A DNA stretch of 64,000 nucleotides from Blastococcus sp. TF02-09 (GCF_003319105.1 NZ_QOHH01000007.1:1-64000), one strand, 5' to 3'; positions 1-9,983 are shown, numbered from the stretch's first letter. Translations and numbers: made by a program. The notes: a model not told the origin generated them from the sequence alone.

Positions 1-10
1 CTCGGACACC

Positions 11-65
11 GTCGAGGCCTTCCGGTCGGGCAGCTTGGTCGCTTCCGATCTTGGAAGGCCTCGAC
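11..65. repeat. 13-base perfect inverted repeat
   Basis: The arms at 11-23 and 53-65 are exact reverse complements (GTCGAGGCCTTCC) separated by 29 bases. No T-run follows either arm, so a simple intrinsic terminator is not obvious. It could be a recombination or protein-binding site or an insertion-element end. It lies 35 bases from the small HTH gene on the minus strand. Confidence 0.5.
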
Positions 66-99
66 CCGTTCCCGGCCTCAGCTCCCACGCGCGAGTCCC

Positions 100-318
100 T
101 CACACCCACCGCAGGTACGAAGAGCCCCTTATCCCATCGCCGACTCTTCCGGCGCCTCGCAGACGTCGCTGCATGCCGCGCTTGTCCAGAATGTTGCGAA
201 TGGCCGAGTGTGACCGGTTAGTTAGTTCGGCGATTTCACGCAGCGACCGGCCAGCCGCGTAGGCGCTCAAGACAAACTGCTCGACCCGTTGCTGTACAGC
301 CGGATCAGGTCGCGGCAC
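100..318 (-). CDS. small helix-turn-helix protein (72 aa)
   Basis: The 72-residue product carries a resolvase/Hin-like helix-turn-helix at about residues 22-52 (GRSLREIAELTNRSHSAIRN), followed by a basic tail with RGMQRRLRGAG. This pattern is typical of short actinobacterial DNA-binding proteins with the 'REIAELTGRS...' helix. A DNA-binding role is inferred from the motif only. It lies downstream of and co-directional with the TrlF gene (which ends at 411). No partner domain is seen, so it may be either an intact small regulator or the remnant of a recombinase C-terminus. Confidence 0.55.
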   Translation of the reverse strand: MPRPDPAVQQRVEQFVLSAYAAGRSLREIAELTNRSHSAIRNILDKRGMQRRLRGAGRVGDGIRGSSYLRWV

Positions 319-410
319 GTTCGTCCCTACGAATTCAGGCAGCGGCCGGAGTTGCGGCCGCGGCGGATAGGGCGCCAGACCTTCGACGGATAGTGCTGAA
401 CTAGAGCGCG

Positions 411-3029
411 CTAGTCCTCAGTGGAGACCAGCAGCTTGCGAGTGCGCCGCTTAAACGGAACCGGGCCGCCTTCCAGGTGATGCAGCGCCAACCGGTTCAG
501 GTCATGGCGCTCCAACGAGCCGCACGCCTCTACTTCGCCCTTGCCGGCCGTCGCCTTCATGGTCACGATTTGCTCGGCGTCACCGCTCACAACAATTCCC
601 GGACTACGCGTTGCGAAGATGTATTGTCGGGATCCGCGCAGGGACCGAAGCCGGTCTACCAGATACTCCTCGATCCACGGCGCGTGCAGAGCGTCCTCAG
701 GCTGATCCACCAGCACTGGCGTAGTGCCATCGGCCAGCAGGATGACGAGGATAGCGGTGCACTTCTGCCCGTGCGCCAGGCTCTCGATAGGGACATAGCT
801 GCCACCGTCGGGCTTCTTAAACTTGACCGTTAAGACATCAGGCCGGTCAATCAGTTGCAGGTCGAGCAGCTGGACGCGCAGGTCGCGTTCCTCGATATTG
901 GCATACAGGCGCGCTAGACTAGTGGCATCTATACCCGCGTCCGTATTGACGAGTTCATTGAAGGTGCCATCAAGCATATGACGGGCGAAACGGATTGGGT
1001 GAATTGTCCGAGCGATGGCATCCAGGACGTCCTCGCGGACCCGTGATCCCACTTTCAGTATGTTCAGGTCGTCCCTGAATGCTGTCCAATTGCCCGTATT
1101 GGGAACGTCCAGTTTGACGAACCCGGCCGTCTTTTCATTCAAGGTGAGCACACGCTGCCGCCGCAGATCACGGCGCTGGCGGCGCAGATCCTGCAGGCGC
1201 GCAATGAGCGTTTCACGCGCGCCCGTTACTTCCTCCAGCGCTGGACGAGCGACCTTGTCCAACTCATCCTTGGCAGCCCGCGCCTCAACCAACTTGGCCT
1301 GCAGCGATTCGAGCCGTCCGCGAAGTGAGATCAGTGACGAGCCCGGGTTGATCGCTTCGAGCTTGGCATCCAGCTGCTGCTTGAACGCCTCAAACCGCGT
1401 CGACCACTCACCCTTGATTGCGACCAGCTCGGCAGTTCCCTTGTCCATAGCCGCCTTGAGGTCGGCTACCGCCTTGTCAGCCGCCTGCTGCAGGGCATCA
1501 ACCTGCGCCTCAACCTTTAAAAACAGATCGTCGTTACTCTCGACCGGTGTCGGCCGCTTGGCCTCTGGTACAACGATTGCCGGCGGCGCCAGGCCGGCCA
1601 CCTGGTCTGACAGGGTCCGCAGCGCGGTACGTTCCGCCTGCCAGGCTTCCTGTTGCTTTACGACGTCAGTGTCGAACAGGGCCGCCAGCTGCCGAACCTG
1701 TTCCTCCAGCTCGACCTGCTTGGCAGCGAGCACCTCCAGCTCCTCGACGCGACGACGTCCATCGAGCAGAGACTCGGCGTTTGCCTTCAGATCGCGCCGG
1801 GTGCGTGCAAGGTCAGCCTCGATAGCCGCGAGGTCAATACCGGCGTCGATCAAAGACATCCGGCCCACCGGTTCGCGCGAATACTCCAGAACCTCGCCCT
1901 GAGAGAAGGCGGCAAGCGTGACAAGGGCGGTCGGGTCCGCGTCCACGACCACCCAGTCGTCGGCAGTCTGCTGCAGCACGGTCGGCCCGGCGCTGCCATC
2001 AGCTGCGAAGACGCGCTCGACGACATAGCGTTGACCGTCCGCCGCGAACTGCACGCGCACGACGCCCGTGTCCCCGAGGGCTGCCTGGAGGCGGGAATGC
2101 ACTTCTTTCCAGATGGCCGGAAAGGCTCGTTTGTCGATCTGCTGGTCAAAGGCATACCGGATAGTCTCCAGCACCAGCGATTTGCCGGCACCGGTACCAC
2201 CCAACAGACAGTTCAAGTCAGCGCACAGCTCAATGGCCTGCCCGCCCAGGAAGCCGCCAGTCAGCTCTACCCTCTCAATAACGGGATGGCTGGCCTCGGC
2301 CGCCACCGGCTCCAAGGAGATGCGCAGGTCGGGATCAGCCAGCGCGTGTCGGATGCCCACCAGGTCCGGACGGCTAGCCTTAACCCAGGTGCGCCGCGCC
2401 CCGATGCCAGACAAGGCATGCGTGCTGCCGACCGGGTCCCAGGTGTCCGAGCCGCGCACGTAGGCCACGGCACGCTCATCCTTGAGCTTATCGTCAACCG
2501 TGGTCCGCGTATCGAGGTGCACAACCTCTAGCGCAGACAGGTGCTCCGCAAGCAATGTCTTCTTGAGATGGGCACCGACGCCGAGCTTGAGCAGGCCCTT
2601 GGGCTTCTCAATGTGCGCCGGGATGGCGATGCCGCCGGCGTCCTCAACGTGGCGCGCGGTGTCCATGATGCCGTAACTGGCGGCTACATCGAGCTTGCCG
2701 TGGTCGGCGGATTTGATGCCGAGGACGACCAGCAGGTCGTTGATAACGGCACTGCTGGTGCCCTCTTCAAAGATGGCCAGCAGATGACCTTCGGTGGTGC
2801 TAATCTCGACACCCGGCAAGACAACCAGCTCGGTCCCCGCAGCGGCAGCGGCGACCTGATCACACCAGGCTGACGTGTTGTGATCGGTGATAGCAATAGC
2901 GTCCAAACCGGCAGCCAGCGCGGCAGCAACGATGTCAGCCGCCGTGCCATAGTTCTCCGGCTTGGCGTCTGACGATCCCGGCGTATGGACGTGGAAATCG
3001 ACAGCCCAAAACTTGGCGTGCTGCCCCAT
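411..3029 (-). CDS. TrlF-type PHP domain plus SMC-like ATPase
   Basis: The 872-residue protein begins with a PHP phosphoesterase domain (DFHVHTPGSSD near residue 11, ITDHNTS near 47, LPGVEIS near 72), a metal-dependent fold often acting on nucleic acid or phosphate esters. An ABC/SMC-like ATPase follows: Walker A GGTGAGKS near residue 278, a long coiled coil at about 400-660, a signature-like AHGQK and Walker B VLVDQPEDAL near the C-terminus. This architecture matches the TrlF-like AAA-type ATPases. It starts 5 bases after the restriction gene stop, so it is the last gene of a three-gene operon with methyltransferase and endonuclease. A defence role is inferred from that coupling. The substrate is not evident. 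Confidence 0.8.
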   Translation of the reverse strand: MGQHAKFWAVDFHVHTPGSSDAKPENYGTAADIVAAALAAGLDAIAITDHNTSAWCDQVAAAAAGTELVVLPGVEISTTEGHLLAIFEEGTSSAVINDLLVVLGIKSADHGKLDVAASYGIMDTARHVEDAGGIAIPAHIEKPKGLLKLGVGAHLKKTLLAEHLSALEVVHLDTRTTVDDKLKDERAVAYVRGSDTWDPVGSTHALSGIGARRTWVKASRPDLVGIRHALADPDLRISLEPVAAEASHPVIERVELTGGFLGGQAIELCADLNCLLGGTGAGKSLVLETIRYAFDQQIDKRAFPAIWKEVHSRLQAALGDTGVVRVQFAADGQRYVVERVFAADGSAGPTVLQQTADDWVVVDADPTALVTLAAFSQGEVLEYSREPVGRMSLIDAGIDLAAIEADLARTRRDLKANAESLLDGRRRVEELEVLAAKQVELEEQVRQLAALFDTDVVKQQEAWQAERTALRTLSDQVAGLAPPAIVVPEAKRPTPVESNDDLFLKVEAQVDALQQAADKAVADLKAAMDKGTAELVAIKGEWSTRFEAFKQQLDAKLEAINPGSSLISLRGRLESLQAKLVEARAAKDELDKVARPALEEVTGARETLIARLQDLRRQRRDLRRQRVLTLNEKTAGFVKLDVPNTGNWTAFRDDLNILKVGSRVREDVLDAIARTIHPIRFARHMLDGTFNELVNTDAGIDATSLARLYANIEERDLRVQLLDLQLIDRPDVLTVKFKKPDGGSYVPIESLAHGQKCTAILVILLADGTTPVLVDQPEDALHAPWIEEYLVDRLRSLRGSRQYIFATRSPGIVVSGDAEQIVTMKATAGKGEVEACGSLERHDLNRLALHHLEGGPVPFKRRTRKLLVSTED

Positions 3030-3034
3030 GACCT

Positions 3035-3757
3035 TCAGTAGTCCTGCTTCGCCAGGGCCTTGATGTAGGACGCCCGCCCCACGATGGCAGCTCGGAAGGC
3101 CGCGAAGGACAGCTCGTCCGCCGGCTGATGGATCGGCGTCGTCGGATCAGCCGAGGACGTCACGAAGCAGGCAGCGTCGTAGAGGCGCTCCCGCAACAGC
3201 CGCTGACACAGGATCTGGTAGCGGTCCTTGTAGGAGGTCTGTTCAAAGACCGGATCGGCCGGGAACAGCGACTTGGCGACGCGGACCGGTGTCGTCGACT
3301 TGGCGTGCTCCTCTAGGAAGAAGACATAACCGACCCACGGCCGGACGCCGCCAAAGGAGCCGGCCTCCCAGGCTCGCCAGATGTCAGTGGCGTTGCCGAG
3401 TGCTTCCTCGACCCGGTTGTTGAAGTTGTTGCCAAAGGATGGTCCCACCTGGGACTTGAACTCGATGGCCGCCACCAGGACGTCGTCCTCAACGACTAGC
3501 AGGTCCCACTTCTTGGTCGGTCGGTAGTAGCCGGGTAGTTCGACGCCGGCCGAGCGCTTGATGCTCTCCTTGTTGAATCCCGATGCCACAAAGGCGTCTT
3601 CAATGAGCTGCGCCATCGCGTCCAAATGGGCGCCGCCAGTCACCTCACCGCGGGTGCCGGCGTCGGTCTTACCCTCAGCTAGCTTCTTGGCCGCTTGGGC
3701 CTGTCGGACGCTCCAATAAGATCGGACAGCCTGTTCAAACTTCTGATCGTCGGTCAT
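3035..3757 (-). CDS. PaeR7I/XhoI-family type II restriction endonuclease
   Basis: The 240-residue protein resembles the PaeR7I family, which cleaves CTCGAG. A PD-(D/E)xK-like core is visible at about residues 84-105: WDLLVVEDDVLVAAIEFKSQ, with Asp, Glu and Lys in the expected order (D...ExK). The length fits the family. Its ATG overlaps the methyltransferase stop by four bases (ATGA), so the pair is translationally coupled, methylase first. CTCGAG sites occur in this window (for example 6388-6393 and 14182-14187), so host DNA would need the partner methylase. The family is recognised by overall pattern and the core motif, and the exact specificity is an inference. Confidence 0.82.
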   Translation of the reverse strand: MTDDQKFEQAVRSYWSVRQAQAAKKLAEGKTDAGTRGEVTGGAHLDAMAQLIEDAFVASGFNKESIKRSAGVELPGYYRPTKKWDLLVVEDDVLVAAIEFKSQVGPSFGNNFNNRVEEALGNATDIWRAWEAGSFGGVRPWVGYVFFLEEHAKSTTPVRVAKSLFPADPVFEQTSYKDRYQILCQRLLRERLYDAACFVTSSADPTTPIHQPADELSFAAFRAAIVGRASYIKALAKQDY

Positions 3758-5439
3758 TCAGCAAATCCTCCAATTTCATTAAGCTTGTAAAGCCGCACCG
3801 CCACCGCCGTTGCAGCCTCGACGTCCCGAGCTTCAAAGGCCGCACTCAAGGCATCTGCGTCGGCCGGCGTCACCGACGCCAGCTCCGGCACTCGGATGCG
3901 CCTGAGGTACTGCGACTGGAACCGCAGCGTTCCACCTCGCATCTTGACGGCATAGGCCTCGATGAAGGCGTTAGCGACACGCGACATCAGCAAGCCGCCC
4001 AGGACGCGCAGGTCCCACTTGTCGGAGGTGACGTAGTACAGGTTGTGGTGCGGGTAGGCCGCGCCCTCGTCAAGGACGGGATGCAGCGTCATCCGCATGT
4101 CGGGGATCAAGAGCTTGGGACGGCCGGTCAGCCCGACATCGACGCGGTCGATGGTCCGGAACCAGGTCTTCGGCCGGGCGGTCGCCACATGGCGCTTCCG
4201 GAGAGCGGCGCCGTGCTGCTCCAAGTAGCTGCGTAGGCGCGGGTAGTCGTCCAGCTCGACCAGGCCAGTCGCTTGCCACGGGCTGACTAGGTAGTTGCCG
4301 GACCACTCGAAGGCGCCGGATGCCAGGTCCCGCACCATAGCCATCGGCAGCAGGCGGTCATCTTCGACATCGATCCGCTCGGGAACGACGTAAATTTTGT
4401 CGGCCCCCGTGGCGATACCGATTCCCACCTTGGTGCCGGTGGCGGCGTCTTCCAGCGGCCGGAAGTTGTCCGTCAGGTATTCGATCATCGCCAGGCGCCC
4501 CGGCGAGCCCTGAGGCCAGGACTCGGCACCTCTGAACCAGTGCGGCAGCCGGGCGAGCTTGTACGGCTTGCCCTTCGGTCGGACGACCCCGGACCCGCCG
4601 GCCGCGAAATCCAGGACGTCGGCTGCATGGCTTGGACCGAAAGCCGCCGTCGTGTCAGCGATGACAGCTGAAGCTTGGCTGCGGTTGCTCAGTACAGTCA
4701 CGGCAGGGTAGGCGCTGACCTCGTTCTCGAACGCATCCACGTCGTGCATTGTCACCACGGCGTCGACGGAGAAGCGCTCACCGATCAGTTGACGTAGGTG
4801 CTTGCCGTATTGATTACGCATCCAACGATCAGCGCAAATAAAGCCCAGCTTGCCGTCGGGCTTGAGGCTGCGCAGGCCCCGTTCAATGAAGCCGATGAAG
4901 ACGTCGGCGCGGCCCGTCATCGTCGGCCAGGTACTTCGGTACGCCGCCATACGGGCCGGCGGGATGTCTTCAAGGCGGATGTACGGCGGGTTACCCACGA
5001 CCACATCGGCGGTCGCCAGCTCAAACTCGGCCAGGAGGTAGTCCCCCGGGTTGACCCAGGCCTCTGCAATAAGCTGGGTGTCATCAGCGGGCCAGCCGTC
5101 GGCCATCAGCACGCTCCGCACCACGCTGCGGGCCTGCATGACGTTGTCCGGGAGCAGGTCGAAGCCTTGGACGGCATCCCGTGCCTCAGTAATGTCGCGG
5201 CCATGCGTACGGCAGGACTTGCTCAGGCGTTCGGCGATGACAGTAAGGAAGGCGCCACAGCCACAGGCGGGTTCGACGAGTTGCAAAGCGGCAAGGTCGC
5301 GGTCACTGGTATAGCCGACAAGGTCAAGGATCAGTTCGACGACCCAGCGTCGCGTGAAGACTTCACCGTGCTCGCCTGAAAGATCGAGCGGCGGCTGAGG
5401 AAGTGCTAAAGCCGCTTGGAACGAGCTTGTGCTTTTCAT
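3754..5439 (-). CDS. N6-adenine DNA methyltransferase (PaeR7I/Eco57I type)
   Basis: The 561-residue class I adenine methyltransferase carries SAM-binding motif I (VEPACGCGAFL, about residues 55-65) and catalytic motif IV NPPYIRL (about 150-156). The C-terminal half (about 290-540) is a target-recognition region ending in a helical segment. It would protect recognition sites cut by the downstream enzyme by methylating adenine, probably in CTCGAG. It is the first gene of the leftward operon 5439-411. The ATG at 5439 is followed by a plausible N-terminus (KSTSSFQAAL). The upstream 260 bases to the receiver gene hold no gene I can support and probably contain the promoter. Confidence 0.85.
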   Translation of the reverse strand: MKSTSSFQAALALPQPPLDLSGEHGEVFTRRWVVELILDLVGYTSDRDLAALQLVEPACGCGAFLTVIAERLSKSCRTHGRDITEARDAVQGFDLLPDNVMQARSVVRSVLMADGWPADDTQLIAEAWVNPGDYLLAEFELATADVVVGNPPYIRLEDIPPARMAAYRSTWPTMTGRADVFIGFIERGLRSLKPDGKLGFICADRWMRNQYGKHLRQLIGERFSVDAVVTMHDVDAFENEVSAYPAVTVLSNRSQASAVIADTTAAFGPSHAADVLDFAAGGSGVVRPKGKPYKLARLPHWFRGAESWPQGSPGRLAMIEYLTDNFRPLEDAATGTKVGIGIATGADKIYVVPERIDVEDDRLLPMAMVRDLASGAFEWSGNYLVSPWQATGLVELDDYPRLRSYLEQHGAALRKRHVATARPKTWFRTIDRVDVGLTGRPKLLIPDMRMTLHPVLDEGAAYPHHNLYYVTSDKWDLRVLGGLLMSRVANAFIEAYAVKMRGGTLRFQSQYLRRIRVPELASVTPADADALSAAFEARDVEAATAVAVRLYKLNEIGGFAE

Positions 5440-5700
5440 TGCGCTACTGCCATACTGCTCATTATTTTATGGTCAGCCCACCACATAAGCAAGGCAGATT
5501 TGCTCGGCACAGCCTGAGACTGTACGTGCCAGCAACGACGCAACCCCGTCACCAGCGACCGACTCGCTGCCGTTCGGGCCTGCCAGGGTGTCAGCAGGGC
5601 TAGCGACCAGCGGCCTGCTCGGCGGCGAGGCTCACCGCACCTCGGTCCCGTCGGCGCAGACCGGGCTTGGCCAAGACCACGGGGCCCGCAGCCGCTGGAG

Positions 5701-6114
5701 CTAAGAATTGTCGTTATGGTCGAGCAGCCCCGGCCAAGCTGTCCCACCGGCGGCCACCTCGCGGACGTAGTTCTCCAAGTCGTCAGGGTCGACCGACTTG
5801 TGCAGGTAGCCGACCGCGCCGACGGCACGGGCCCGGGCATAGTCAGCTGGCCCGGCGCCGATGGCACTGAAGAAGATCACGTGGCAGTGGGGCTGTACCG
5901 CCAGAAGCGCCTCAGTGGCCGCCCAACCGTCGCCGCCATCCATGTTGCAGTTCATCAGCACGACGTCTGGAGCAAGCGTGTGGGCTGCGTCGACCACCTG
6001 GTCACCGCGACCGCAGCCGCCGACAACGCGGACGTCTTCTGTCCGGTACTCGAAGCAGGCGGCCAAGCCTTGCCGCACGACCAGGTGGTCATCCACCACC
6101 ATCACGCGGATCAC
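5701..6114 (-). CDS. stand-alone receiver-domain protein lacking the phospho-acceptor Asp
   Basis: The product (about 137 aa from the GTG at 6114) is a CheY/NarL-like receiver only: the acidic pair VMVVDDH is at the N-terminus, the conserved Lys is in GYLHKS and the Ser is in FFSAIG. The phospho-acceptor position reads VLMNCNMDGGDG, so the usual Asp after VLM is Asn (codon AAC at about 5955). No helix-turn-helix output domain follows before the stop. It therefore looks like a pseudo-receiver or an inactivated response regulator that lost its output domain. A GTG at 6105 is an alternative start. It is divergent from the gene at 6184. Confidence 0.65.
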   Translation of the reverse strand: MIRVMVVDDHLVVRQGLAACFEYRTEDVRVVGGCGRGDQVVDAAHTLAPDVVLMNCNMDGGDGWAATEALLAVQPHCHVIFFSAIGAGPADYARARAVGAVGYLHKSVDPDDLENYVREVAAGGTAWPGLLDHNDNS

Positions 6115-6183
6115 GCCGCCGAGCCTGACACGGGAGGTGGCGACACGGCAGCGACGCATGAGCTAGCGTCACCTGCCATCACG

Positions 6184-6915
6184 ATGAGCATGTCCGGCCC
6201 CGTAGAGCCTGAGTTGATCCGGCAGCTCCCGACGGCCGAGCTGGCACTGCACCTGCTGACCACCCTGGCCAAGGGTCGGACCGTCAACGCCAACAGCACG
6301 CTGCGTGGGGCAGAACAGGCCTTTGTCTACAACCGCGAGCCTGACGTCGACCTCCTGCTCGGCCGCCTGTCGGACGCCTGGGCCTGGCTCGAGTCTCGTG
6401 GTCTCATCGGGCCAGCGATCAGGGACACCGGGTCGGCCTGGCGGCGCCTGACCGCCGCGGGGCAGGAACTTGCGCAGGACGCCGCAGCACTGCCGAAGTT
6501 GTGGGGAGGTGAGCGGCTGGCCGGGGCGCTGGACCCGGTCCTGGAGGATAAAGTCCGGCCGATCTTCAACCTCGGCGACTACGAGACGGCCTGCTTTGCG
6601 GCCATGAAGGCCGTCGAGGTCGAGGTCCGGCGGGCGGCCGGGCTCGGCGACTCGGTCATCGGCGTCGCCCTCATGCGCGAGGCTTTTAAGCGCGACGGCG
6701 GGCCGCTGGCTGACAGCGAGGCTGACCCCGGCGAGCGGGTGGCGCTGATGGAGCTGTTCGCCGGCTCGATCGGGGCCTTCAAGAACCCGTCGAGCCACCG
6801 CACAGTGCACTTCGATGACCCCGTTGAGGCTGCGGAGGTTGTCCAGCTCGCCAACTTGTTGCTGCGCCTGCTCCGGCGTGCAGAGGCCCGGCGGCAGACA
6901 CAGGAAGAGCCGTAA
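6184..6915 (+). CDS. TIGR02391 (Ymh-like) family protein
   Basis: The 243-residue protein starts at the ATG at 6184 (MSMSGPVEPELI). The C-terminal half matches the TIGR02391/Ymh pattern: NLGDYETACFAAMKAVEVEV, then GVALMREAF, and a KNPSSHR segment (near residue 200) resembling the RNPxxH motif of HEPN-like domains. Members are frequent in mobile and defence islands, but no biochemical role is established that I can name. The reading frame extends far upstream, but the upstream part overlaps the receiver gene on the other strand and is not coding-like. The start is inferred from this. Confidence 0.7.
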   Translation: MSMSGPVEPELIRQLPTAELALHLLTTLAKGRTVNANSTLRGAEQAFVYNREPDVDLLLGRLSDAWAWLESRGLIGPAIRDTGSAWRRLTAAGQELAQDAAALPKLWGGERLAGALDPVLEDKVRPIFNLGDYETACFAAMKAVEVEVRRAAGLGDSVIGVALMREAFKRDGGPLADSEADPGERVALMELFAGSIGAFKNPSSHRTVHFDDPVEAAEVVQLANLLLRLLRRAEARRQTQEEP

Positions 6916-6959
6916 GCACAACAGGGGCGACGTCCCGCCCGTACATGGGCCAAGGGCCT

Positions 6960-7214
6960 TCAGTCCGCGTCGCGCGGCGGCTTCAGACCGCGGACAAGCT
7001 CGGCAGGGTCGACTTTCAGCCCGCTGGCAAGCTTCAGGATGTTGTGCAGCGTCAGGTTGCGCCGACCGCGCTCCACCTGGCCGACGAACGTCCAGTGCAG
7101 CCCACAGGCCTCGGCCAGGCCTTCCTGGCTGAGGCCGAGCTTCTGCCGCCGTGTGCGCACCCGCTCGCCGAACTGGGTAGCGGCCGGCGAAACCGGGGCG
7201 GCGGAGACAGGCAT
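6960..7214 (-). CDS. XRE-family helix-turn-helix regulator (84 aa)
   Basis: This small Cro/CI-type regulator has its HTH at about residues 15-70 (FGERVRTRRQKLGLSQEGL, then GLHWTFVGQVERGRRN). It consists of the DNA-binding domain with short tails only. It converges with the TIGR02391 gene. Directly upstream of its start lie two 21-base direct repeats (7231 and 7261) that may be its operators. The target genes are unknown, and self-regulation and control of the divergent gene at 7506 are inferences. Confidence 0.8.
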   Translation of the reverse strand: MPVSAAPVSPAATQFGERVRTRRQKLGLSQEGLAEACGLHWTFVGQVERGRRNLTLHNILKLASGLKVDPAELVRGLKPPRDAD

Positions 7215-7230
7215 GGCCGGGCAAGCACAT

Positions 7231-7281
7231 ACGTCCCATGACCCTGCGACCAGAGACGATACGCCCCATGACCTTGCGTCC
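7231..7281. repeat. two 21-base direct repeats, period 30
   Basis: The copies at 7231-7251 and 7261-7281 share 18 of 21 bases (consensus ACGYCCCATGACCYTGCGWCC). They lie just upstream of the XRE gene start at 7214 and within the intergenic region before the gene at 7506. The 30-base period places both on roughly the same DNA face, as expected of an operator pair. The function is inferred. Confidence 0.45.
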
Positions 7282-7505
7282 TAGTCGAGTCCGCCTTACG
7301 TTGACCGGGCCGGTCGACCGTCGGCCGGACCCCTCAAGGGGCGGACATGAGGGTGGGGTGGCACCGACATGAACGGTGGCGGCGGTTGAACATGAGGTCG
7401 TCTTGACCATCTGACCGGAGCGCCGCGGCGGTCCTGCTTGGCGGCACGGCCGCCGCGGTGTCTCCATGGGCCAGCGACTGTCGGCACGCTGCGGACACTT
7501 GCCCT

Positions 7506-8225
7506 ATGGACGAACACCGCCACCTCGCCGACGGCGCAGGCGCCAACGACGCTGTCCAGGTCGCCACGCGACGTTACCTGTCGTCGGAGCACCTTTGGTC
7601 GAGCCTGCACGCTACCCGTCGTTGCCGGGCGATTGAGACCGAGCTCCTCGGTAAGGTCCGCGTGGACATTGAGCACCGGACCTATGCCATGACCGCCGTA
7701 CTATCTGCCGTCGCCTTCCTTGAGGCACTGGTCAACGAGACGTACGACGACGCCCACGACACCCAACATGACAGCGGCCGCATCGCCGCACTTGACGGAC
7801 GGGCCCGTGGCCTGATGGCCGCGTTCTGGCAGGCCACCCGAGGCCGCGACCGCTACGTCGGCGTCCTCGACAAGTACCGCATGGCCCTGCTTTTCGCCGG
7901 CGCTCCGCCGTTCGACCAGGGCGCGAACCCGTACCAAGACGCCGAGCTGCTCATCCGGCTGCGCAACGAACTGGTTCATTTCCGGCCGACGTGGCACGAG
8001 CAGGGCGTCCCCGACAAGTTCGGCGACAAGCTGGCCGAGCGCTTCGCTCCCAGCGGACTGCTGCCGGCCAACGACGGTTCCCCGTGGATTACTAGGGCCC
8101 TCGGAGCTGGCGGGGCCGCGTGGGCCTACAACACCTGCAAGGCCTTCGCCGACGCTTGGACGGACCGGCTGGGGATAGCGCGGGCCTACGAGGCCGACTT
8201 GGCGGCCTGGGAGCAAGGCCCCTAA
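7506..8225 (+). CDS. unknown protein with HEPN-like RNxxxH motif
   Basis: The 239-residue protein starts at the ATG at 7506 (MDEHRHLADG). A mostly helical middle (AVLSAVAFLEALVNE) precedes LLIRLRNELVHFRP (near residues 152-165), which fits the HEPN signature R-N-x3-H found in toxin, Abi and defence RNases. The rest (WITRALGAGGAAWAYNTCKAF) is helical. I do not recognise a named family. The setting, next to an XRE regulator and a TIGR02391 protein in an island with a restriction system, makes an abortive-infection or toxin role possible but unproven. A further in-frame start exists at 7458. Confidence 0.55.
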   Translation: MDEHRHLADGAGANDAVQVATRRYLSSEHLWSSLHATRRCRAIETELLGKVRVDIEHRTYAMTAVLSAVAFLEALVNETYDDAHDTQHDSGRIAALDGRARGLMAAFWQATRGRDRYVGVLDKYRMALLFAGAPPFDQGANPYQDAELLIRLRNELVHFRPTWHEQGVPDKFGDKLAERFAPSGLLPANDGSPWITRALGAGGAAWAYNTCKAFADAWTDRLGIARAYEADLAAWEQGP

Positions 8226-8259
8226 CCCAGTGATGAAGCGACCATCCCGGTCGCTACGG

Positions 8260-9592
<1,333 letters not shown>

Positions 9593-9689
9593 GGCGGCAG
9601 GCTTCGCTCGAAGCACTGGAGCACCGGTCGCACTGCCACAAGCCAGTATGGCGTCACACCTAGGGACGCCCGCATTCTCAATAAAACCC

Positions 9690-9723
9690 AAAGGGCCGGA
9701 AAGCAGAAAGCTTCCGGCCCTTT
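9690..9723 (-). terminator. intrinsic terminator hairpin
   Basis: A 12-base-pair stem (AAAGGGCCGGAA at 9690-9701 with TTCCGGCCCTTT at 9712-9723) and a 10-base loop. The A/T ends make it usable on either strand. It lies 84 bases past the stop of the small minus-strand gene at 9807-9983 and about 100 bases past the plus-strand IS3 frame. Confidence 0.7.
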
Positions 9724-9806
9724 GGCGGGGGTGTCCGACTTCTCTTCGGCTCGTTTAACGGGCGGCTGAAAACCCACCCGCCCCCTCTTAGTTTACACCA
9801 AGTTGA

Positions 9807-9983
9807 TCAGTACTTGGTGTCGACGACGTTGTGCTGTGAGTCGTAGATCGTCGTCATGTGGTTGCCCTGGGTGTCCTGCTGCGACACGAAGAAGTGGTCG
9901 TCCGAGTACTTCGGGTCGTCCACGCTGCCGATCGTGACGCGGTAGGTGCCGTCGTCCGAGATGTCGCGGTGCTGCCCAGCCAT
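9807..9983 (-). CDS. small protein of 58 aa, function unknown
   Basis: The ATG at 9983 opens a 58-codon frame starting MAGQHRDISDDGTYRVTIG and ending DSQHNVVDTKY. Codon third positions are almost all G or C, as in real genes here, and an AGGAGG lies upstream of the start, which supports coding. It has no membrane segment and is rich in Asp, His and Thr. A terminator hairpin follows. I recognise no family, though the pattern of short beta-like strands (TYRVTIG, HFFVSQQD, HMTTIYDS) suggests a small beta-sheet fold. Confidence 0.55.
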   Translation of the reverse strand: MAGQHRDISDDGTYRVTIGSVDDPKYSDDHFFVSQQDTQGNHMTTIYDSQHNVVDTKY

